The notes: generated from the sequence alone by a model not told the origin. A stretch of 64,000 nucleotides of DNA from Ovoidimarina sediminis (GCF_032586175.1 NZ_JAWHTE010000017.1:1-64000), one strand, 5' to 3'. Positions 43,674-53,013 are shown, counted from the first letter of the stretch. Made by a program: numbers and translations.

Positions 43674-44765
43674 TCAGACGCGATTCAGAACCGCGCGCGT
43701 AACGGCTTTCGTGCCCATATCGCCGCCGAATTCCATCGGGCGGATCTCTCCTGCTGCGAACCCGTCTTCGACCGCGCGTTCTACCCGCTGCGCGGCACTG
43801 GCGCATCCAGCCACGCCGGTCCGTTCCGCAAGATAGTCCAGCATAAGTGCACCCGAAAGAATGGCTGCCAGAGGATTTGCTTTGTCCTGCCCCATAATGT
43901 CCGGCGCGCTGCCATGTGCGGGCTGGAACAGTCCGTGCGCATCACCGATTTCCGCGCAGGCCGCCATGCCCATACCCCCCACAAGGCCGCCGGCAAGATC
44001 TGAAAGGATGTCACCGAACATGTTCTCCATCACGAGGACGTCGAACGCCCAGGGGCGCCGTATCAGATCCAGCGCCTGAGCATCCACATAGGAATATCCC
44101 TTGTCTAAATGTGGATGTTCCAGCGCAATTTCGTCGAAGATCTTCCGAAAGAACGCCATCGAGGCAAAGACATTCGACTTGTCCACACACGTTACATGCC
44201 CCGGCCGCCCACGCTCCCTGCGCCGCTCGGCAAGGTGGAATGCGAACCTGTGCAAACGCTCGGTCGTTGCACGAGTGATCCGCAATGTATCTCTCACTTC
44301 GACATCGCCGATGATCTGACTGCGCCCGTGGGCAGCCGCGGAATAGAAAAGCCCCTCTGTCGACTCTCTTAGGATCACCAGATCGATCTCTGCCGCCCGT
44401 GGATCCGCAAGGCGCTGCGGTGCATTCGGATAGGCCCTGACCGGTCGAACCCCTGCATAAAGACCGAACAGATCCCTGAGGCGAAGGTGCGGAGATATCT
44501 CCGTGCCATCGGCATGCCGAACACTGGGAAGGCCTATAGCGCCGAGGAATATCGCGTCTGCGCTCCCGGCGCGGGCCTCGCCGTCAGGTTCGATATCGCG
44601 GCCGGTCTCCGAAAAGTAGGAGGCTCCCGCTTCGATCCGTTCGTAGGCGAGCGGCGCGAGGCCTTCCACTTCCATCGCCTTGTCGACGACGGCCAAGGCG
44701 GCTTCGGTCACGTCAACTCCGATCCCGTCTCCACGGATCACCGCGATTCTGGCAGTGTCTGGCAT
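43674..44765 (-). CDS. Isocitrate/isopropylmalate dehydrogenase-family enzyme (tartrate-dehydrogenase-like)
   Basis: 363 residues with the beta-decarboxylating dehydrogenase fold. IRGDGIGVDVTEAAL, RESTEGLFYSAAAHG, VDKSNVFASMAFFRKIFDEI and the metal/NAD block VMENMFGDILSDLAGGLVGG are present, with HGSAPDIMGQDKANPLAAI near the C-terminus. It oxidises and decarboxylates a 2-hydroxy acid with NAD. No leuCD neighbours and the sequence style suggest a tartrate/malate-type substrate rather than leucine synthesis, but this is not decisive. ATG 44765 has GGAGG 6-10 nt upstream. Confidence 0.85.
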   Translation of the reverse strand: MPDTARIAVIRGDGIGVDVTEAALAVVDKAMEVEGLAPLAYERIEAGASYFSETGRDIEPDGEARAGSADAIFLGAIGLPSVRHADGTEISPHLRLRDLFGLYAGVRPVRAYPNAPQRLADPRAAEIDLVILRESTEGLFYSAAAHGRSQIIGDVEVRDTLRITRATTERLHRFAFHLAERRRERGRPGHVTCVDKSNVFASMAFFRKIFDEIALEHPHLDKGYSYVDAQALDLIRRPWAFDVLVMENMFGDILSDLAGGLVGGMGMAACAEIGDAHGLFQPAHGSAPDIMGQDKANPLAAILSGALMLDYLAERTGVAGCASAAQRVERAVEDGFAAGEIRPMEFGGDMGTKAVTRAVLNRV

Positions 44766-44777
44766 TGGCCCCTCCAT

Positions 44778-45217
44778 GTCGCCGGCCCAGGCCGGGCCTA
44801 CGACCGACCTCCGGTCGAATAGTCGCAAATCAGACGCGGCGAAACCCGCAGGTCGCGAGCCCATGACGTAACTGCGATTCGAGGTCTCACGTACCGCGCG
44901 GCATATCCACTGTCTCACTCCGACCAGGCTGCGCTCTAACAGTCACAGGATCGTTCACAATTCAGCAACACTGGCGGGCTCCAACCACCGTTCCACCGCC
45001 GATCATGGCAAGACAAAGGCAAAAAAGTTGCGGAGAGAAGGCAAGGTTACTACTTTATAAACTGCGGAATTTGGGGGCTCTGGGGGTCACTCGCTGCTGG
45101 ATCGTCTTGCCGGAACGTTTCGTCGGATCGTGTGTTTGATCCGAAAGCAATCGATCCCGGGCCGGACTGCACCGGTCGCATCTTTGGTGAGTGCAGGGTT
45201 GTGTACGGAGTGTGTCT
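44778..45217. other. Intergenic region, about 440 bp, no gene recognised
   Basis: The segment lies between divergent genes. It contains an AT-richer patch near 45030-45070 (including TATAAA) that could be a promoter for the sugar transferase. No convincing ORF, RNA gene or long inverted repeat was seen. Confidence 0.4.
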
Positions 45218-46753
45218 ATGAAGAAGGTCTCGATCCCGGGTGGCGGAGAAATCCAGTCTGCCTCGGTCATTGATCTGCTTTCTGGCAGAAGCGCTGCGGC
45301 ATCTGACGCCCAAAACCGTTTGCCAATTGTCACCGAAGCAAAATCCGCCAATGCGCTGGCAGGCCCATTGACCTCTCGTGCAACTGGGGCGGTCAAGGTC
45401 GCCGATCCCGCTACGCTTCCTGAAAATCCCGGACGGGCGGCAAAGCTTGGCTTGGCAGGGGCGATCATCTTCGCATCCGGCACGGCCGCACTTGTTTCGG
45501 CGGTCTTCTCCGGCTGTGTGGCGGCGGGGATGGGCACGCTTTGGACGGCCGTCGCCATTGCCGCGCTGTACTCGACAGCCACTCTGCTACATCTCATCGT
45601 CTTCGGAGAATTCCGCAGTACCGGCCTTGGCGACACGCCAAGCCGGCTGATCGGCGTTGTCGAAGCATCCATCCTCGCCTGGTTCCCCACGCTGCTTGTA
45701 TTGCTGATTGTGTCCCAGACGATCGTCGGCCCGCTCCCCTGGTTCGTTGCCCTTTTGGGACCGCTCTCGGTTCTTCTGAACGGCATAGCCGCATGGTTGG
45801 TCACCAGTCGCCTGACATCTACGGGAGAGCGGGTGGGCCTCATCCTCTTCGATCGGGCGACGGAAGATGATCTGCCGGGCCTGCCGGTTGGGAAGCATAG
45901 CTTCACCCGTCGCGTGCACGTGACCTCCGGCTGGTCAGACATAGCGACCAAGGCCATGGCCGAGGCGGTGCGTGACGGTCAGGTCGACCAGATTCTCGTC
46001 GTCGCGCCTCAACATGCCGCAAGCGGTGCTCTGGCCGTTGTGACGGATCTTAACATGTTCGATCTCCCGGTCTGGTACGCACCTCCGAAGGCACGACCAT
46101 CTCAATTGATGCGCCTGCGCTCACCGATGAACAGCCGCATACGCGAGGCGATGAAGCGCTCGGTTGATGTCGTCATTTCGTTGCTCGCAATTACACTGAT
46201 GTTCGTGCCCTGCCTTATCGTCGGCATTCTGATCTGGCTGGAAGACCGTGGTCCCATCTTCTTCACGCAGCCTCGGGTCGGTCGAAATCAGGTTCCATTC
46301 CGGATGCTGAAATTCCGTTCCATGCGATACGATCTTTCGGACGAGCGCGGGGATCAGCTCACCACAACCAACGATGACCGGGTCACCCGGATCGGTGCCT
46401 TCATGCGCAAGACGTCGTTCGACGAACTGCCGCAGTTCATCAATGTGCTGAAAGGCGAGATGTCGATTGTCGGACCGCGCCCGCTTGTGGTCGGGTTCCA
46501 CTTCAAGGGACATCCGTTTGCCGAGATCATTCCCGATTTCAACTATCGCAGCCGGGTACGCCCTGGCGTGACGGGCCTCTCGCAACTTCGGGGCCTCCGC
46601 GGAACACCGGACACCTTCGAAGACGCCTGCGAAATGATGAACGAGCGTACGGTCTGCGACAATGACTACATCGAGCGCTGGACGATCTGGCTCGACCTGA
46701 AGATCATCGTGATGACGGTTCTCAGCGGGGCATTCGTGTCAAAGGCTTACTGA
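45218..46753 (+). CDS. Exopolysaccharide polyprenyl-phosphate sugar transferase (WcaJ-like, multi-spanning)
   Basis: 511 residues. A low-complexity cytoplasmic N-terminus of about 75 residues is followed by four membrane helices (about 85-200), a loop domain, then the catalytic transferase module. Catalytic-module motifs are RSVDVVISLLAITLMFVPCL, PFRMLKFRSMRYD, KTSFDELPQFINVLKGEMSI, VGPRPLVVGFH and RPGVTGLSQLRGLRG. It initiates a polysaccharide on undecaprenyl phosphate. ATG 45218 has ACGGAG upstream, so the GTG extension to 45191 is dropped. It is the second initiating transferase in the window. No glycosyltransferase genes follow. Confidence 0.9.
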   Translation: MKKVSIPGGGEIQSASVIDLLSGRSAAASDAQNRLPIVTEAKSANALAGPLTSRATGAVKVADPATLPENPGRAAKLGLAGAIIFASGTAALVSAVFSGCVAAGMGTLWTAVAIAALYSTATLLHLIVFGEFRSTGLGDTPSRLIGVVEASILAWFPTLLVLLIVSQTIVGPLPWFVALLGPLSVLLNGIAAWLVTSRLTSTGERVGLILFDRATEDDLPGLPVGKHSFTRRVHVTSGWSDIATKAMAEAVRDGQVDQILVVAPQHAASGALAVVTDLNMFDLPVWYAPPKARPSQLMRLRSPMNSRIREAMKRSVDVVISLLAITLMFVPCLIVGILIWLEDRGPIFFTQPRVGRNQVPFRMLKFRSMRYDLSDERGDQLTTTNDDRVTRIGAFMRKTSFDELPQFINVLKGEMSIVGPRPLVVGFHFKGHPFAEIIPDFNYRSRVRPGVTGLSQLRGLRGTPDTFEDACEMMNERTVCDNDYIERWTIWLDLKIIVMTVLSGAFVSKAY

Positions 46754-46960
46754 CCGAAATTACCGTCACTTCCGTATTGCCTTCTCTGATCGGCTGACTA
46801 ACGTATCGGGATCGCCCGTTGGGAGGACTGGCGACACTCTCGCGCTACGCGGAAACATGCGGCTTAGGTGATCCGGATCCTGGATCGTTTTCGTCGCATC
46901 AGTGTTGCAACTGCTCCCTATAGAAGCGGCGTCGAAAACAATGTCAGGGAGCAAACCTTT

Positions 46961-48256
46961 ATGAGGAAACTCACTCTTACTGCCGTAACCGCTGCGTCTC
47001 TCGTTGCGGCTCCAGCTATCGCACAGACCGAGATCACCTGGTGGCACGCACATGGCGGGCAGCTCGGCGAAACGGTCAACGCCGTAGCTACGATGTTCAA
47101 CGAATCGCAATCGGACGTCGTGCTGACCCCCGTCTACAAAGGCGGCTACGAAGACACGCTGACAGCCACAATTGCCGCCTTCCGGGCTGGCGAACAGCCG
47201 AACATCGTTCAGGTGTTCGACGCGGGCGCAGCGACGATCATCGGCGCGCAAGGTGCCGTCATCCCGGCAGAGGACCTGATGGCCCAGACGGGCACCGAAT
47301 TCGACGCGAACGACTATATCTCGGGCGTCCGCTACTTCTACGCCGACGCGAGCGGCAAGATGGTCGGCATGCCGTTCAACTCGTCGACCCCGATCCTCTA
47401 CTACAACGAGGATGCGTTGGCTAAGGCGGGCGTTGAACCACCGAAGACCTGGGAAGAGTTCGAAGCCATCGCCCCCGCGATCGTCGAGGCGGGCTATATT
47501 CCGCTCGCCCAGTCGCACAGCCCGTGGATCTTCACTGAGAACTTCCACTCGCGTCACAACATTCCGTTTGCGTCCAATGACAACGGATACGAAGGCGTCG
47601 ATGGCACCCAGATCCTCGTCAACAACGACGCGATCAAAACCCACTTCACCAAGGTGAAGGAATGGCTCGACAAGGGCTGGTACGGCTACTACGGCGCCGG
47701 CTGGGGTGACAACCAGGCTCCTTTCGAAAATAGCGAAGTCGCGATGTGGCTTGGTTCGTCCGGCTCGTTTGGCGGCTTGAAGAACTCGGTCGATTTCCCG
47801 TTCTCGGCGACCTACCTTCCCTACTGGGAAGCGATCAATCCCGAACCTACCCAGACCTTCATCGGCGGTGCTGCTCTTTTTGCCCTGACCGGACATAGCG
47901 ACGAAGAGAACGCGGCTACCGCCGAATTCTTCAAGTTCCTGTCGTCGGCCGAGGTGCAGGCGTTCTGGCACAAGTCGACGGGCTATGTTCCGATCACGAC
48001 GGCCGCCTACGAAATGGTCAAGGAAGAAGGCTACTACGAAGAGACGCCTCAGGCCGAGATCGGCATCCTGCAGCTTTCGCTGCCGGGCGGCGACTATTCC
48101 AAGGGCTACCGTATGGGCAACTACGTCCAGATCCGGGACGTCATGAACCGTGAATACGGCAAGATCTTCTCGGGTGAGACGGACGTCGACTCCGCGTTTG
48201 CGACGATCGAAGAGGAAGGCAATAAGCTCCTCGAGCGGTTCTCGAAAACCCAGTAA
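46961..48256 (+). CDS. ugpB: sn-Glycerol-3-phosphate-type ABC transporter binding protein UgpB
   Basis: 431 residues with a signal peptide ending at AIAQ. The mature start TEITWWHAHGGQLGETVNAVA, then VYKGGYEDTLTATIAAFRAGEQPNIVQVFDAGAAT, is the UgpB pattern. It captures glycerol-3-phosphate or glycerophosphodiesters in the periplasm. It is first of ugpBAEC. A 10-bp palindrome GATCCGGATC (46870-46879) and GGATC repeat lie about 85 bp upstream. No clear Pho-box was seen. ATG 46961 is chosen because the upstream 31 residues precede the signal peptide without resemblance. Confidence 0.93.
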   Translation: MRKLTLTAVTAASLVAAPAIAQTEITWWHAHGGQLGETVNAVATMFNESQSDVVLTPVYKGGYEDTLTATIAAFRAGEQPNIVQVFDAGAATIIGAQGAVIPAEDLMAQTGTEFDANDYISGVRYFYADASGKMVGMPFNSSTPILYYNEDALAKAGVEPPKTWEEFEAIAPAIVEAGYIPLAQSHSPWIFTENFHSRHNIPFASNDNGYEGVDGTQILVNNDAIKTHFTKVKEWLDKGWYGYYGAGWGDNQAPFENSEVAMWLGSSGSFGGLKNSVDFPFSATYLPYWEAINPEPTQTFIGGAALFALTGHSDEENAATAEFFKFLSSAEVQAFWHKSTGYVPITTAAYEMVKEEGYYEETPQAEIGILQLSLPGGDYSKGYRMGNYVQIRDVMNREYGKIFSGETDVDSAFATIEEEGNKLLERFSKTQ

Positions 48257-48283
48257 GCGCCTTGAAGGTTTAATAAATCACCG

Positions 48284-48313
48284 GCTGAGCCGCGGCATGT
48301 CCCGCGGCTCAGC
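48284..48313 (+). terminator. Intercistronic hairpin between ugpB and ugpA
   Basis: A 12-bp perfect stem GCTGAGCCGCGG (48284-48295) pairs with CCGCGGCTCAGC (48302-48313) around a 6-nt loop, 27 bp after the ugpB stop. No run of T follows, so partial termination or mRNA protection is likely rather than a full stop. Confidence 0.75.
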
Positions 48314-48372
48314 TTCGACCGTTCGCAAGCGGCGCGAACGGGAATGGACGACCAACGCGGGGGTAACGAAAG

Positions 48373-49254
48373 ATGGACAAGGCACGGTTCGGCAATCCAT
48401 GGATGCCGTATCTTCTGCTCGCGCCACAGATGGCGATCATCTTGGTCTTCTTCCTCTGGCCGGCGGCCGAGGCGATCCGGTCTTCCTTCTATCTCGAGAA
48501 TCCATTCACCGGTCAGGGCACCTTCGTCGGAATTGAGAACTACACCGACGCGCTCACCGGCTCAGACTATCAGCGCACGGCCTGGTTCACCCTCGTCTTC
48601 ACTGTGCTCGTCTCGGTACTGTCCCTCGCCCTCGGCCTTATGTTCGCTGTTTCCGCAGATCGCGTGCTGCGCGGCCAATCCACCTACAAGACACTTCTGA
48701 TGTGGGTCTACGCCATCGCCCCCCCGGTCGCGGGCCTGATCGGCGTGATGCTCTTCGACCAACACATCGGGCCACTTGTCGATTTCTTTGCTCTCTTCGG
48801 ATGGCAAATGCAGATCGGTGTGAATTACTGGGATACGGGCTTCGCGATGATCGTCGTTTCGACGTGGAAACAGGTGCCCTACTGCTTCATCTTCTTCCTG
48901 TCGGGGCTTCAATCGATCCCGAACTCTGTAAAGGAAGCCTCGGCAATCGACTGCCGTTCGGAAACCCGGCGCTTCTGGACAATCACCTTTCCGCTGCTGG
49001 CACCGACCACGTTCTTTCTGCTGATCCTCAATATCACCTATGCGATGTTCGAAACCTTTGGCACGATCGACCAGATCGTGAAGGATCAGCCCGGCAACTC
49101 GCCCGTAACACTTGTCTACAAGGTGTTCCGCGACGGTTTCCGCGGCAACGATATCGGGGGTTCGTCGGCACAATCGGTGATCCTGATGATCGTCGTCCTT
49201 CTTCTCACCATCGCACAGTTCCGGCTGATCGAACGCCGGATCCACTATACATAG
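48373..49254 (+). CDS. ugpA: Glycerol-3-phosphate-type ABC permease UgpA
   Basis: 293-residue inner-membrane permease with about six helices and the ATPase-docking EAA motif EASAIDCRSETRRFWTITFP near residues 195-214. It begins MDKARFGNPWMPYLLLAPQM. It follows the hairpin after ugpB and lies 11 bp before ugpE. Confidence 0.92.
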   Translation: MDKARFGNPWMPYLLLAPQMAIILVFFLWPAAEAIRSSFYLENPFTGQGTFVGIENYTDALTGSDYQRTAWFTLVFTVLVSVLSLALGLMFAVSADRVLRGQSTYKTLLMWVYAIAPPVAGLIGVMLFDQHIGPLVDFFALFGWQMQIGVNYWDTGFAMIVVSTWKQVPYCFIFFLSGLQSIPNSVKEASAIDCRSETRRFWTITFPLLAPTTFFLLILNITYAMFETFGTIDQIVKDQPGNSPVTLVYKVFRDGFRGNDIGGSSAQSVILMIVVLLLTIAQFRLIERRIHYT

Positions 49255-49265
49255 AGGGCGAACGA

Positions 49266-50177
49266 ATGGCTGTTACCGAACTCGACACCGCCGCGGATGC
49301 CCCCACGAAAACCGCGACGAAGAAGAACAAGCCCCGCGGCAACGTCCGCATCTACGATCATGCGGTTCTCGTCATCGGCGTATTGCTCATGATGGGCCCG
49401 CTGGTCGTCGCCTTCATGACATCCACCTTCGATCACGTCACGATCCACCGCGAAGGGATGCAGATCGGCTTCGGGGGGAACTTCCTCGAAACCTACAAGA
49501 ACGTGCTTTACCAGGAGGGCGGATTCACCGGCGAGGTAACAGGGCTTCTCATGACGCAGAACAGCCTGATCCTCGGAATCGGCTTTGCGGTCGGCAAGAT
49601 CATCGTTTCGATGCTTGCAGCATACGCCATCGTTTATTTCCGCTTCCCGCTGGCCACGTTCTCCTTCTGGGTAATCTTCTCGACCTTGCTGCTGCCCCTC
49701 GAAGTGCGGATTTTGCCCTCCTACGAGGTCGTCCAGCAACTCGGCATGTTGAACACCTATTCGGGCCTGATCGTGCCGCTTATCGCATCGGCGACAGGAA
49801 CCTTCTTCTTCCGGCAGTTCTTCAAATCCGTGCCCAACGAGCTGATCGAGGCCGCCCGCATCGACGGCGCTGGCCCGGTGCAGTTCTTCTGGGACATCCT
49901 CGTGCCGCTCTCGCGCACCATGATCGCGGCAATCTTCATCATCATGTTCGTCGTGGGCTGGAACCAGTATCTCTGGCCAACGCTGATGACCACTGAGGAG
50001 GGTTACTTCACCCTCGTTCGCGGCATCCGCAACATCATGCAGCAGATGATCGGGGCCGACATCCCCGAGTACAACGAGGCGCTGGCGATGGCGATCCTCG
50101 CAATGCTGCCGCCCGCGCTGGTCATCGTGATCTTCCAGCGCATGTTCATCAAAGGCCTTGTGGAGCAGGAAAAATGA
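49266..50177 (+). CDS. ugpE: Glycerol-3-phosphate-type ABC permease UgpE
   Basis: 303-residue permease. The N-terminal 30 residues are hydrophilic and Lys-rich, then six helices follow. The EAA loop is EAARIDGAGPVQFFWDILVP near residues 195-215. ATG 49266 begins MAVTELDTA; the open frame upstream to 48702 is a shadow over ugpA. The stop overlaps ugpC by 4 bp (ATGA). Confidence 0.92.
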   Translation: MAVTELDTAADAPTKTATKKNKPRGNVRIYDHAVLVIGVLLMMGPLVVAFMTSTFDHVTIHREGMQIGFGGNFLETYKNVLYQEGGFTGEVTGLLMTQNSLILGIGFAVGKIIVSMLAAYAIVYFRFPLATFSFWVIFSTLLLPLEVRILPSYEVVQQLGMLNTYSGLIVPLIASATGTFFFRQFFKSVPNELIEAARIDGAGPVQFFWDILVPLSRTMIAAIFIIMFVVGWNQYLWPTLMTTEEGYFTLVRGIRNIMQQMIGADIPEYNEALAMAILAMLPPALVIVIFQRMFIKGLVEQEK

Positions 50178-51217
50178 CAACACTGCGCATCAAGAACGCA
50201 TTCAAACGCTATCCCAACGGGGCGGAAGCCGTAAAAGGCGTCTCTGTGGATGTCGAGGACGGTGAACTTGTCGTCTTCGTCGGGCCCTCGGGATGCGGAA
50301 AATCCACCCTCCTGCGTATGGTCGCCGGCCTCGAAGACGTCACCGATGGCAAGATCGAACTCGCGGGTCGAGTCGTCAACGATCTTGAGCCGGCCGACCG
50401 CAACATCGCGATGGTTTTCCAGAACTACGCGCTCTATCCCCACATGTCGGTGCGCAAGAACCTTGCCTATGGCCTAAAGAACCGCGGCACGCCCGCGGAA
50501 GAAATCAACCGCAAGGTTGATGACGCCGCCGCCCTCCTTCAGATCAAGGATTTTCTGGATCGCAAGCCCTCGCAGCTCTCGGGCGGCCAGCGTCAGCGCG
50601 TCGCGATGGGCCGCGCCATCGTACGTGATCCGGCGATTTTCCTCTTCGACGAACCCCTGTCGAACCTTGACGCGAAACTCCGCAACCAGATGCGGCTCGA
50701 GATCAAGAAGCTGCAGCGCAACCTCGGGACAGCGGCCATCTACGTGACCCATGACCAGGTCGAAGCCATGACCCTGGCCGACAGGATCGTCGTTCTCAAC
50801 AACGGTCAGGTCGAACAGATCGGTACGCCGCACGAAGTCTACTCGCATCCGGCATCCACCTTCGTCGCTAGCTTCATCGGCGCGCCCCCCATGAACCTCA
50901 TCGATGCGACCTTGACCGACACCGGTGTCGATATCGACGGCCAATCGCTGGGACTTCAAAGCCCCCGCACCGGTGCGGTCAAGCTCGGTCTGAGGCCCGA
51001 ACGTATCCAGATCACGCCCGAAAACGGGGGGCTTGCCGTCGACATAGGCGTTGTCGAGGAACTGGGGGCCATCCGGCTCATCCACGGCACGCTCGGCAGC
51101 CAGGATATCACCATCGCACAGGATGCCGAGTTGCCTGAACCCTCGGGCCGGGCAGGAATCTCCTTCCGCACGGATGATGCCCATTTCTTCGATACGTCCT
51201 CCGGGCGCCGTATCTGA
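50174..51217 (+). CDS. ugpC: Glycerol-3-phosphate-type ABC transporter ATPase UgpC
   Basis: 347 residues. Walker A GPSGCGKSTLL, signature LSGGQRQRVAMGRAI, Walker B IFLFDEPLSNLDA and the H-loop IYVTHDQVEA are intact. The C-terminal 110 residues form the MalK-type regulatory OB domain (KLGLRPERIQITPENGG). It is fourth in ugpBAEC and 5 bp before the phosphodiesterase remnant. Confidence 0.93.
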   Translation: MTTLRIKNAFKRYPNGAEAVKGVSVDVEDGELVVFVGPSGCGKSTLLRMVAGLEDVTDGKIELAGRVVNDLEPADRNIAMVFQNYALYPHMSVRKNLAYGLKNRGTPAEEINRKVDDAAALLQIKDFLDRKPSQLSGGQRQRVAMGRAIVRDPAIFLFDEPLSNLDAKLRNQMRLEIKKLQRNLGTAAIYVTHDQVEAMTLADRIVVLNNGQVEQIGTPHEVYSHPASTFVASFIGAPPMNLIDATLTDTGVDIDGQSLGLQSPRTGAVKLGLRPERIQITPENGGLAVDIGVVEELGAIRLIHGTLGSQDITIAQDAELPEPSGRAGISFRTDDAHFFDTSSGRRI

Positions 51218-51222
51218 CGAGG

Positions 51223-52044
51223 ATGACACCGTCAGATCTGTTCCGCGAACGCTGGCGGGCGCGGGACAATCGCGTATTGATCTCCGTCCATCGCGGGCTG
51301 TGGGGGCCACTGCCGGAAAACAGCCGCGCAGCCATCGAGGCCGGCCATAGCTTCGGGATCGTGGAAATCGACGTGCAGCTATCGAAGGATGGCATACCCG
51401 TTCTCATGCATGATCCGGATTTGCAGCGTATGGCCGGTAACACGGGTAAGGTCGCTATGCTGAGTGCAGCAGAACTATCAGCCCATCACTTGCGGGAAGG
51501 TGACGGCGGCCCCGATGCGAGGATCACCCAAGAAACGCTCCCTGCTCTCGCAGACGTACTTGCCGATGTACCCGATCGCGCCTTCTTCGACTTCGACGTG
51601 AAAGAAGATCGCGAGGTTGAAGCCGTTGCTGCCGCGATCCAAAACCTCGGCCATGCCCACACGGGATCAATCAAGATAGACGTGAACACTCCGGAAGACG
51701 CGAAACGGCGCGCTGCTTTGGAGGAGCGCTACGGCATAATGGTCATGGCGAAGGTCATGCTGCCTGACGCCGCGCCCAACGTCATCGAAACGCTCGTTCA
51801 GTCCGGCGCGGCGTCTGCGGAGATCTATTTCGATGACTTCGACCAACTGGGCAAGGCCGCAAAGGCGGCCGGCGAGTCGTAGGCCCTTGGGACCTATACG
51901 ATGGATCCCGTGCATTGCTGCGGATTGTCCGATGCCAGGGCCTTGCATGATCCGGACGCGGTGTGGGGCCGCCTCGCAGATGGTGGAATCGCTGTCCTGA
52001 TGACCGATCATGCCCGAGCCCTCGCCGCATGGCGCGACCGATAG
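51223..52044 (+). pseudogene. ugpQ: Glycerophosphodiester phosphodiesterase interrupted by an in-frame TAG
   Basis: The reading frame from ATG 51223 encodes a GDPD TIM barrel: SVHRGLWGPLPENSRAAI (catalytic HR), IVEIDVQLSKDGIPVLMHDP with the ExD pair, and FFDFDVKE. It stops at TAG 51880-51882 after 219 residues. The same frame then continues without shift for 53 codons to TAG 52042-52044 and reads ALGTYTMDPVHCC, then VWGRLADGGIAVLMTDHARA, as a GDPD C-terminus should. One base change explains this: nonsense mutation, sequencing error or readthrough. GDPD would release glycerol-3-phosphate for the ugp system. Confidence 0.8.
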
Positions 52045-52093
52045 AATAAATGACTTGTTTCGGTGGTGGACAGCAGGGCTGAGCCTTGCCACT

Positions 52094-52134
52094 CTGTGCT
52101 CCGCGAACGACTCCGCAGATTGAGCGGAGCACAG
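52094..52134 (+). promoter_or_regulatory. Inverted repeat in the leader of the molybdenum-hydroxylase operon
   Basis: An 11-bp perfect inverted repeat: CTGTGCTCCGC (52094-52104) and GCGGAGCACAG (52124-52134) with a 19-nt loop. Inside the loop CTCCGC (52111-52116) can pair instead with GCGGAG (52124-52129), so two exclusive hairpins are possible. The right arm ends 3 bp before the Shine-Dalgarno GGGAG (52138-52142) of the FAD-subunit gene. It may be a terminator of the ugp unit, an operator, or an RNA switch. Confidence 0.55.
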
Positions 52135-52152
52135 GTTGGGAGTGATCCAAGC

Positions 52153-53013
52153 ATGCAGTTTTTGAGGGCTGAAAGCGTCTCCGACGTGGCGCGCTGCCTT
52201 GCCGAGAGTCCGAATGCCTACGTCCTGGCGGGAGGAACGGACCTTCTGGTGCAGATGGGCACACGCCGCATCGCGCCGGAAATGGTAATCGACATCAAGC
52301 ATCTGCCCGGCATCGGCGAGATCACTCAAACCGAAAACGGCTTCCGGATCGGCGCGGCCGTTCCCGGTGCTAAGCTTGGAGAAGACGGCGCGCTTACCTC
52401 CGAATGGCCGGGTGTAACCGAGGCCGCGCAACTCATCGGCTCCACCCAGATTCAAGGCCGGGCGACCATGGCCGGCAATCTCTGCAATGCGTCGCCCGCG
52501 GCGGATTGTGTTCCCGCGCTGATCGCCGCTGGTGCGGAGGTCGAAATCGCCGGCCCCGACGGCACCCGCATGGCAGCCGTTGCAGATATCCCCACAGGCC
52601 CCGGAAAGACAACGCTTGCCGAAGGGGAGTTTGTAACCGCAATACTTCTGCCGAAACGCCAACCTGCAAGTGGCGATGCCTACCTTCGCTTCATCCCGCG
52701 CACCGAAATGGATATCGCCGTGGCCTCGGCCGGCGCATGGCTCCAAACCGACGCCGACGGCACGGTCACTGCGGCCCGGGTCGCGCTCGGCGCCGTTGCA
52801 CCGACAGCCTACCTTGTCGACGGGGCCGGCGATCTGCTCGTGGGCACGACGCTCGACGACGATACCCTGAAGAAGCTCGAAGCGCACTGCGCCGCCTCCG
52901 CTTCGCCAATCGATGACAAACGCGGCACTGTCGCTTTCCGCATCGAGGTCGCCGGAGTTCTGGCCCGCCGGGCTGCGAAAATCGCCTACGAACGTGCGAG
53001 GGAAGCCAAATGA
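52153..53013 (+). CDS. Molybdenum hydroxylase FAD-binding subunit (CoxM/XdhB type)
   Basis: 286 residues. FAD contacts LAGGTDLLVQM (near residue 27) and GRATMAGNLCNASPAADCVPAL (about 103-125), then the C-terminal CO-dehydrogenase flavoprotein domain. It passes electrons from the [2Fe-2S] subunit to an acceptor. ATG 52153 has GGGAG 10 nt upstream and removes the unrelated extension to 52063. First of three subunits in M-S-L order. Confidence 0.92.
   Translation: MQFLRAESVSDVARCLAESPNAYVLAGGTDLLVQMGTRRIAPEMVIDIKHLPGIGEITQTENGFRIGAAVPGAKLGEDGALTSEWPGVTEAAQLIGSTQIQGRATMAGNLCNASPAADCVPALIAAGAEVEIAGPDGTRMAAVADIPTGPGKTTLAEGEFVTAILLPKRQPASGDAYLRFIPRTEMDIAVASAGAWLQTDADGTVTAARVALGAVAPTAYLVDGAGDLLVGTTLDDDTLKKLEAHCAASASPIDDKRGTVAFRIEVAGVLARRAAKIAYERAREAK

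Noticed and set aside
46870..46886. GATCCGGATC plus GGATC near the ugpB promoter as an operator
   Set aside because: A 10-bp palindrome of this kind is expected by chance, no second copy was seen, and it is not a Pho-box.
51880..51882. TAG in the phosphodiesterase as a pyrrolysine codon
   Set aside because: The family has no pyrrolysine, the MttB-like gene here has no internal TAG, and no pyl genes are visible.
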